Under the pieces are notes generated by a model. The model was not told the origin of the DNA and made no database searches. It was given only the letters and a program-made list of their open reading frames with translations. DNA of 64,000 nucleotides from Atrina japonica (Eukaryota; Mollusca; Bivalvia; Pterioida; Pinnidae): NCBI GenBank assembly GCA_030159075.1, contig BROG01000651.1, positions 62,001-126,000 of the forward strand, in the 5' to 3' direction. A program made the position numbers and the translations under genes. Positions 35,356 to 64,000 of the stretch are shown one piece after another (the first letter of the stretch is position 1; every line of letters starts with the position of its first letter).

Positions 35356-37517
35356 AATTATATTTAATGAATCGAAAACGATAATTTTTTTGTAGGCTTT
35401 CTTTTTGTTCTTCTATGTCTGGCGCAATATTTTAGGCAATATATAAACCTTTATCACGACATCGCTGTTAACACGTGTTTTCATAATAAATACAAGTTTC
35501 CTTTGTTAATTCATTGTGTAAGAAATTAGACATGTGTATTGCTTTGTACCGTTTGTTTTCCATTTGGAGCGCTGGTTAGTTTACATCGGGGAAAATCCAT
35601 ACACCTTATTTTACAGTTTTGTGTGTTTTCTCTTGTTTACTGTAATCTCGTCAGTTTATGATTCGAGATTTGACAATCGATTTTTTTTCGTGGAATTTTA
35701 ATACTGTTTTCATCCTTGTGTAATTAAATGTTGAGAGCGGTAAATTTCCGCTTTATTGGGTAATTTATAACAAACTGGATTAGCTTATTATGAACTGCGA
35801 CATGTTACTACTCATTTAAAATGGTAAACGCCCACTTTTTCATAGATCTACAAATCAGACGGAACATTTGTCCCATCATATTAACGTTTTTTAATTAAAA
35901 AGAGGTTCTACCAAAACGTTAACTTAACAAATTTATCTATCATGTTTTAACTTATGGTATATTTCCTGGCACAGACGTGCTGTTCGCGGTAATCTTGTAG
36001 TAGATTCCCCCGGTTACCAGACTTAAAAATTAATAGTGAATTGTCCACGACAAAAAATGAAAATTCATTTGTCCGTTTCGAGTGAAATATAGGTCTTTGA
36101 TTTCAACCCAGGCCCCGTGTCACGACAGACGTGATACGTCATTTTAAAAACCTTTATCGCATTGGTGTCATTCGGCGTAACACAGGTCAAAAGTTTTGGC
36201 ACAACAATAGCTGCAGTGATGTTTTGAAAATTTCCCGGCAGGACCTAAGACCGACAACAATAAAATAAAGATATTGAAGAGCACTTCCACTTACCTAGGC
36301 CGAAATGCTGTCCCGATTTTACAGAATTCGGGGCAGAATTTCGGTCTGTCAAATCCCTATACGTACAACCATGGCTTTTCAATGTGACATAATGATATAA
36401 TTATTAATACGCATCATAAATGAAAATATCTGTACAGGAAAAAATATATCTGTAAAATAAACACATCCAACACGGCGCCACTAGAGATCAAGATTAGTGA
36501 TGTACTATTCCAAATTAGGCGCATGCTATGGAAAAAGAAAAATGGCTAGACAGATCTACATGCTAAACCTCAAGGTGGCTGAACACGTGCATAGTGTCGT
36601 ACGTTACGTAAATAAATATTTAATCCTCTGTCAGTGTTCAGTCTTTCTTTTTATTAGTAGGCCTAACGGAAGCAGAAAATTGACAAAGGATTTAGGCCTA
36701 TTCTTTTATTCGCGGAACGTGCGACTGTGTTCATGCAGATAAAATCGGACTATAGGCTTTTGGTCACCAGTATTTATATTATTTAATATTGATATAGTTA
36801 TATCTAACTCATCAAGTAAAAACCAACTTAAAAAATACTAGCTTTATACACACAAATGAAATCCAGAACTTTCACACGACAATCTTTGAAAGGGCTTAGT
36901 TATTTATTCGGGATCGGGATTTCCAGTTTAGAGCTACTTAAGAAGAAGGAGTGTGCTGCTCTTCATTCGCAACCCGGGAAACACGCTTGAATTGCTTCAA
37001 GCTGTGCTTTCGTATAGAACATCACAATATGTAGATGGTTTAGTGTTGTAAACCAAATATAAACACATGTTGGTGGTAACACTTTAATATACCAAAGTCT
37101 TGCCCTCTAACATATTTATTGACGAGGTTGATGCACATTGTTCATAACTTACTGGTTTGAAAAGCGCGCTACCCAGTGTAGCGCGGCAGTTTTGAAAAGC
37201 AGGTAGGCTATTAATAATGGCAAAGAAAATGTTAGAATCTAGATCTTAATTACTTTGTGTATAAAATAAAATTTGTGTAACGCCACAAACTAAATTGATA
37301 GGAAAGAGTTCCATATGACACCCTCACTCGAACAATAAATATTGTTAAATGCATAACCTATTACACAATAAAGGCATACACTGATACAGTGGAACCAGTC
37401 TTGAAGATCACCTGTCTTTTAAGACCATATTCTTAAATCTCCTTATATTCAACATATTTTATTGCAGATACATAATTTCATAATACAATAGGATTGGGCA
37501 CAAGTTTTCCTACTTAG

Positions 37518-37745
37518 CAGAGTTTTGGAAATCCGCCGGCAAAACCGGTAAATTTGACAACAGTCCGGTGAAACTCGTCAAGTAATCAGTCCAAACGACT
37601 GGTAAATATTTGCACCCTCCAATCCAGATTTTTTTAGGAAACACTGGGTAAAACCAGATGGTTTTATCAGCGCCTGAAATAGCCTGTCGCCAGATACGAC
37701 CACTTTGGTGTCCGGGCGAACAGAAGTTGATCATCTCTTCCAAGT
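37518..37745. repeat. CAGAG-ended element (CCGGTAAA-word type), left end
   Basis: Starts CAGAGTTTTGGAAATCCGCC and continues with ACCGGTAAATTTGAC, GTCCGGTGAAACTC and ACTGGTAAATATT words. The same layout recurs at 43557. The right border was not found. Confidence 0.45.
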
Positions 37746-38208
37746 AGGCTACTGAAGTAGTACTGGCCCAAAATAAAATGTTTAAGCAAGTGCCCTATCG
37801 TCCTGCTAAATTCATGTTACTGCCATCATTTATTTACAAGACAAGACATAATCCTCTATTTTGTGTCAATTTTTAAGAAATATCTTATCCACGTGCAGAA
37901 ATGATTACGTCTGATCATGTGACAACCATGTGATGAAACATCGACCAGTCATGGCTGACGGCGAGTATCTCATACTCCTAGTGAATAGTGTGGTTTAAAA
38001 GTCGTTCATTCCCCAAAATATTAAAGATGTGTTTACTCAAAAGTTCTTGTAATTTGATAGAATAGACTTCAATGTAGCTAACAGTGGCAGGATTTCTGCT
38101 AATTAAAAACATATTTAAGTATAGCGAAGTAGTTTATAATTATTTGTCTTCAACTTTTTTAAACTGTCATCGCCAATAGCTTAAACAGGGTCAGGGATCG
38201 TTTGACCC

Positions 38209-39578
38209 CATAGACCCTTTCACAGGGGTGGAAATTAACGGGTGCCCATTCGCCCGAGGCGACTGAATTTACAATCGGGCGAATTGTTTTACGTACGAAG
38301 TCGCCCGTTTGGCGAATTGATTTCAGGAATTTTTTTGCCACTTTTGGGGCCATTATTCGGTCCATTTTCAGTCGGAAATAGTATCTGTGTTTTCCCAATT
38401 TTGGTCCTTAAAATTCCCAATCTGATGAAGCTTTTGACATGTTAAGTTCGAATGTCTGCTTTTATCAGAATGAAAGTAGAAGTATAACCATTCTGCATTC
38501 GTCATTTCAAAAAGCTTAAGTTTCGAAAGTGATCCATTTCCTTCTATTTGTAGTTTAAATGGATTGCTAAAAACCAGTTAGAAATTAAAATAATTATTTT
38601 ATTGACAAGTAAATATGTTAGTCTTTACCTTGTGGCCAAAAATGTCAAAGAACACATCGTGTGTTGACTGTTGTTGCTTGCAGTTTATGGAGGAAATGGA
38701 AGTTGGTTGTGTGTAATAAAAGAACCGATACCGAACGGAACTGAATTTCAGGATGTGTTAAAATGAGATACATGTACATGTAATACTATACATTGTATAA
38801 AAGTTATAAAATCTTAATTAAATGTAGGTGAATGATAAAAGGAAAATTAGTTGTTGTGAATAAAAGTTTTAATGAGATACTTAAAATGGATAGATATTGT
38901 TTTAAAAAATGAAAACTTTTGTAATTTGCATCAATTTAACCACACAGTAGTTACATTGTAAAATAGTAATAATAATGATTAATATAAATGATGTTGACAA
39001 TACAGAATGCATTTACAATTAATTTACTTGCAAATACAATGTATATCATTCAGATACAATTTACATTGTATATATTTATGAAAATAACAATAAATTAATA
39101 AAACACAAAATTTACTTAAATATTTTTTTTCTTTGCGAGCAACCAAATTTTCATGGCAGTCAAGCACAATATCAGTATAACACTTGCCCGGCTGAGCAAG
39201 TTGTTAAAAATGTTAAGGTCACAAAATTTTTTCAAGTAAATATGACAGGCCCCTAAGTTTAAATCCGGGCTCCCAGAATTTAAACTTAGGAGCCTGTTTG
39301 GCTCCTGAGGATTTTTTCTTAATTTCCACCCCTGTTTCACGATAAATGCATTCCTACTAATCTCACATATCACTTCCGAGTGGTAACAAGAAGTTTCGTA
39401 CTCAACACAAATCATACCTAATGAAATATAAATCGTACATAGGGAACAATTAGTCTTTAATTGGCCACTAATTGTCATGGGTAGAAATGTTTTGAGCACG
39501 AAACTTCTTGATACCACTTGTAAGTGCTTGTGCGCAGGTGATATTAGTAGGAATGCAGTCATTGTGAAAGGGTCTATG
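38209..39578. mobile_element. Foldback MITE split by a later insertion
   Basis: The ends CATAGACCCTTTCA (38209-38222) and TGAAAGGGTCTATG (39565-39578) are perfect inverted copies. The arms continue as 39340-39410 against 39490-39565 (GCATTCCTACTAAT against ATTAGTAGGAATGC). The left arm is interrupted after CCCTTTCA by the 1112-bp element at 38223-39334. Removing that element rejoins the arm. Confidence 0.78.
38223..39334. mobile_element. Non-autonomous hAT-like element, 16-bp perfect TIRs
   Basis: Ends CAGGGGTGGAAATTAA and TTAATTTCCACCCCTG, exact inverted copies, flanked by TTTCA on both sides (38218-38222, 39335-39339). The left end carries repeated TCGCCCG/GGGCGA words and the right end GGAGCC/GGCTCC words plus a TAAGTTTAAA palindrome. 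No transposase ORF. The CAGGG end and 5-bp duplication suggest hAT-like, but superfamily is inferred. Confidence 0.82.
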
Positions 39579-42479
39579 TTTCTATTTTCAACCAAATTCA
39601 CATTTGACCTACCGACATACATTTGTTATATCCTTTTAATGTGCATTAGAATAGTTGTTTATAACTGAACCAGTGTTTGTTTTTCACTGGTATTTTTTAG
39701 GGGAACAGAGATTCCCAATAAGAGTGATGTTTATAATAGTTCTATAGATGTGCAAAAAGTATTCTACTATTCGTACATTTTGTACACTATTATCAACAAT
39801 ACTGTTAAGCTTTTCACATAATAAGTATATATTCTATATTAAAACCATTAATAGAAATTTCACCATTAAATAGAAATTGTTTTCAAGTTTCATTGCTTAT
39901 TTCAATAGGCCTAAAAATTTTCTAATTTGCAATTTCAGAATCTTGAGATTTAAACAGAAAGTAAAAATTAGACGTCACAATTCTACTTACCCATACACAG
40001 ATTTTTCATTACAAAAATAAAACTTTCTGATTTAAAAACAATCCTTTAATTTTTAATTCAGAAAATAAAAAATAGAAAAACAATGAAAGTGTTTAACTGT
40101 TAAATTGTAGTGAAATGCAAAAAGAAATGACTTGAGAACACTCTAAGAAGTATATGATTTTGCATAAAAGAATATACATGTAGTGAAAAATAATAGTGTA
40201 TATTACATGTATATAAGTTTTCCACAATGTGTAGGGAAAGACTGATTGAGTGGTAGATATAGGAATAATAAATTACTGGCCCTCCTTTGTGTTTTTTCTT
40301 TACTTTTTACAATGATATTTGTCCAAAATATTTGGGCCACCACATTATCATTTGGGCCAATAGTTCTGAAATTTTACTCGCCCAAAAATAATTTTTTAGG
40401 CCAGCCATAGGCTGGAAGTTTGATGATTTATATAGTGAGGGAGATTAAGTTGGAAAATGAAAAAATAAATGAACATATACAACAGTTTATTTGTCAATTG
40501 CTTTTTTACAGTAATAATTTTAACGACCATTAAAATTTAGTAATTTACTGTTAAGGTTGACCAGTAAATTATTTTCTATTTCAAATCCTCTGCTTAAGTT
40601 AATGCCCTCTCCTTAACCACTTGGTGAAATAATCCTTAGATAAAACCTCTTTTGAGAGACCACAATATTTCAGTGGCAGATGGGTTGGTCTTTAAAGACA
40701 GGTTCCGCTGTATAAGACAGCCTTTCCCCCAAGCATGAATAGGATTGCGCAGAGCCATGCCCTTTTTTCAATTCATTTCTGTGCCATCCTGACCTGAGAG
40801 TGACATGTGTACAATTAATCCTCAAGTTTATTTCACACAAATACATTGTTTTGACAGTGCCCAGTTTAAGGCCGCTGGCCCCTATTTGTATACAACAGGT
40901 AAACTGCTACACATCACGTCTAATTAAACATACCTGCAAATCATCCTGTCTTTTGTGTTACCCTAATCAACATCCATGATGATAATTAATTCCCAATAAT
41001 CCTTTAATTAGATTTAAAACTCAGAAGACTTCACTTCATGATGATATGACAAACGAAGGACTAGCAATATCGGGCCTCTTATATGCTTGTGTCATGATCG
41101 ATAACTTGTCTCATTGTTAGAAAATAATATTTACCACCCCAATTACACTGACAGAATACGAAATAAAAATGATAGCAGTCCTAACTTGACCTGAAAAGAA
41201 GAAGGTAATGAGTATGACACCGTTTGACATGTACCTCTGCATGCAACTCACAGCCACTAGTCGCTGCTTATATCAATGTTGAATGAAAAGAATTGGTCTT
41301 TAAAATATTTAATGCAATGGACAGAAGTTTAAAAAGAACATAAATATAAATACAATTAACATTTGGTATAATTCTGTAAACATTCCAGGCCAGAAAATGT
41401 GATTGGCAAGTTACTAACTGGAATGTGTCTATGTACTTGCAGTAATTTCTATTCCAACAAGCTAGATCTAGCACTTTACTTTTTTTTTTTTTTTTTTTTT
41501 TATAAAAGTAAAATATTTAGAAAATTGAAAACCATGAAAAATTAAAGTCATATAGAGACTATTCAATGCAATAATAATGATAATAACTGAATAAATATAA
41601 TTAAAAAATAATAATGATAAAAGTCTTTGATTCTGTGCTTGTTTTTCATTTTGATAATTAACTGATGTTGACTGTAATAAAATGTGTTAGGAAATTTCCA
41701 AGTAAGCCTGTTAACAATTTTAATTTGAATGTAGATGAATTCTTGAAATTGTGAAATATACTCCCTTATTCCCTTAATTTTAGTTTTCAAAAATGTAAAT
41801 GTTCATTAGCAGTACTGCATGTACATGTAGATGGTCATTGAAAATTGAATTTGGCCAATGATTTAGCTGTTACATTTTCAGGCCCAGGCCTAATTCTGTT
41901 GTAGGAATGCCAACTTAGAATTTTGCTTTTTAAAAAAAAATCAATGACACTACTATTGAATACTATGCTGTGCTTGTAATAATTGCCAAACAAATATTTT
42001 AACAATTATTAATTAACATTGATTTGTCTTGTTTTACTTTTTCAACTTTAAAAACTACCTTTTTCTACATTTAAAGATATTATTTTGTGTTTAATCAAGA
42101 ATAATCTTTATTGAATTAATTTTCAACAATTTAATTTGTCCTTTTGGATAAGTGAGAAGTAACAAAATAGACTTGTACCGTACAAACCTTAATGTTGAAC
42201 CCTGTTGGCTGATAAGTCAATTGTCAAGAATATGATGTGATTGATTTTGGAACTGCCGTGTAAGCCCATCGTAAAATGGGATGTATCATGGGATACCCTC
42301 CATATGTTGGCTAACTTTCTTTGCTCCAATGTTTCCATTCTTCACCATAGAGTCTGGACAAGTGTATCTTGTACCATTTGCAGTACTCTTTATTCTTCGT
42401 GTTTGATGCTAGAATATATAATTACATTGTAGTACTATAAGAGACACAACTCATGCATAATGACATGCACCCTATCATT

Positions 42480-42705
42480 CAGGGCTGAAATGAGGCCTGG
42501 TTCCCAATGCAAAAATAATGCACTTTTTCCCAATTTGTAGTCCAAATTTTGCAACTGAAATCAAATGATGATGAATGTGAAGAGATTCTTGTATTTTCAC
42601 AAGGTTTTGTTTATTTCTAGATTTCCCAATTTCAATGAAAGGTTGCCAAAATTCCCAATTCAAAAAGTCCAGGACCCATCCCCAAAAGAGTACGAGAAAT
42701 CCCTG
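42480..42705. mobile_element. CAGGG-ended short element (CCCAATG-word type)
   Basis: Starts CAGGGCTGAAATGAGGCC and ends GAGAAATCCCTG. Inside, CCCAATGCAAAAATAATG, CCCAATTTGTAG, CCCAATTTCAATG and CCCAATTCAAAAAG recur. Inverted ends agree only over the outer bases. Confidence 0.45.
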
Positions 42706-42808
42706 ATATCTGTACATGACTTTCCTCTTTATTATGACTTTATGCTCTTCACACACGTTTTGACTCGTTGAAGTTCACATCTGCTAAATTATAATTAATG
42801 CCTTACAG

Positions 42809-42905
42809 CAGGGCTTGAATTTAATGGTTTCTTTCCCCAAGTGTCCCACAGGGCCAGTAGCATAACCCACCAAACTTCTGCTGGCCCACAAATAACTCAA
42901 AAAAA
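42809..42905. repeat. CAGGG-ended element (GGGCCA-word type), left end
   Basis: Starts CAGGGCTTGAATTTAATGG, close to the ends at 38223 and 51844, followed by CAGGGCCAGTAGC and GCTGGCCCAC words. A region near 40335-40430 has the same GGGCCA words. Right border not found. Confidence 0.4.
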
Positions 42906-43346
42906 ATACTAGTAATTTGATGACATATTTAGATAGTGAATAACCAACTCTAACACATGAGGACAAGACTGGGTATTTTCAGTTTGTATTAAAGATGAGA
43001 TATATTATTTCCTAAGATTTACATACGTGGGATAATGAATTTGGCATTATGAAGAGAATTTTATGTAGCAAGAAAAATTTTCCTGAAAAGATGTGGCAAT
43101 ATTGCGATAATGGTGATGAATTGGGTGGCGATAATTCAAGAATTGACTGTATTAATGATAATTTATTTCTTGTTTTTAGATACTTATTAAATACAAGCTT
43201 ATAATTATCTTTTCACAAAAATGTTTTCCTTTTACTTTTGTCAGATAGGCCCTATTGTTGCTATATAATCTTGATTCTCGCTGTTTTTTGTACATGTACC
43301 TACAATTTTTCTTTCAGTTGCCTTGTAAAATTGTACCTCTTGACAG

Positions 43347-64000
<20,654 letters not shown>

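Larger units (their letters stand above)
32578..43317. other. Intergenic region between the I-kappa-B-like gene and CHEK1
   Basis: Should hold both promoters, with diverging transcription (I-kappa-B-like on -, CHEK1 on +), and any CHEK1 leader exon. No further coding exon was recognised. Most identifiable content is repeats: the foldback at 33084, the retroelement remnant, CAGGG-ended elements and a composite insertion at 38209-39578. Confidence 0.55.

Noticed and set aside
39116..39622. 168-codon reverse open frame
   Set aside because: Spans the junction of the nested elements at 38209-39578; chance frame.

Overview
The window looks like nuclear DNA of a bivalve mollusc, or a close lophotrochozoan relative. 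It is AT-rich and intron-rich, with many dinucleotide runs, minisatellites, SINE copies and short inverted-repeat transposons. Some dispersed repeats resemble ones I know from oyster-type genomes. No species can be named from sequence alone.

Three protein genes are supported. (1) On the + strand at the left, the last two coding exons of selenoprotein S (SELENOS/VIMP) end in a penultimate in-frame UGA (8559-8561) followed by Gly and TAA. A well-formed SECIS element (10060-10108) lies about 1.5 kb downstream in the 3' UTR, so the UGA should be read as selenocysteine. (2) On the - strand, seven coding exons (32577 down to 21914) join with consistent phases into a 749-residue ankyrin-repeat protein of the nuclear/atypical I-kappa-B type (BCL3 / I-kappa-B-zeta-like). 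A consensus kappa-B site sits about 190 bp upstream of its ATG. (3) On the + strand, eleven coding exons from 43347 to the window edge encode checkpoint kinase Chk1 (CHEK1): the full kinase domain, the SQ regulatory region and the start of the C-terminal regulatory domain. The gene runs off the window.

Layout: 1-7964 is upstream of, or within an intron of, SELENOS and is full of repeats. 7965 to about 11030 is the SELENOS 3' end. About 11030-15740 is repeat-rich intergenic DNA. About 15740-21913 is AT-rich DNA downstream of the I-kappa-B stop and may include its 3' UTR. 21914-32577 is the I-kappa-B gene. 32578-43317 is intergenic, with several dissectable transposon insertions. 43318-64000 is CHEK1, whose introns carry a 2.1-kb minisatellite, a ~155-bp tandem array, a 45-bp array and many inverted-repeat elements.

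The genes are functionally separate (ER quality control, NF-kappa-B signalling, DNA-damage checkpoint) and show no operon-like relation. Apart from the SECIS, the most unusual content is the mobile DNA. It includes a TA-flanked element with its own empty site preserved nearby, a 1.1-kb element with perfect 16-bp inverted ends inserted into an older foldback element, and a group of elements sharing a CAGGG-type end but carrying different repeated internal words.
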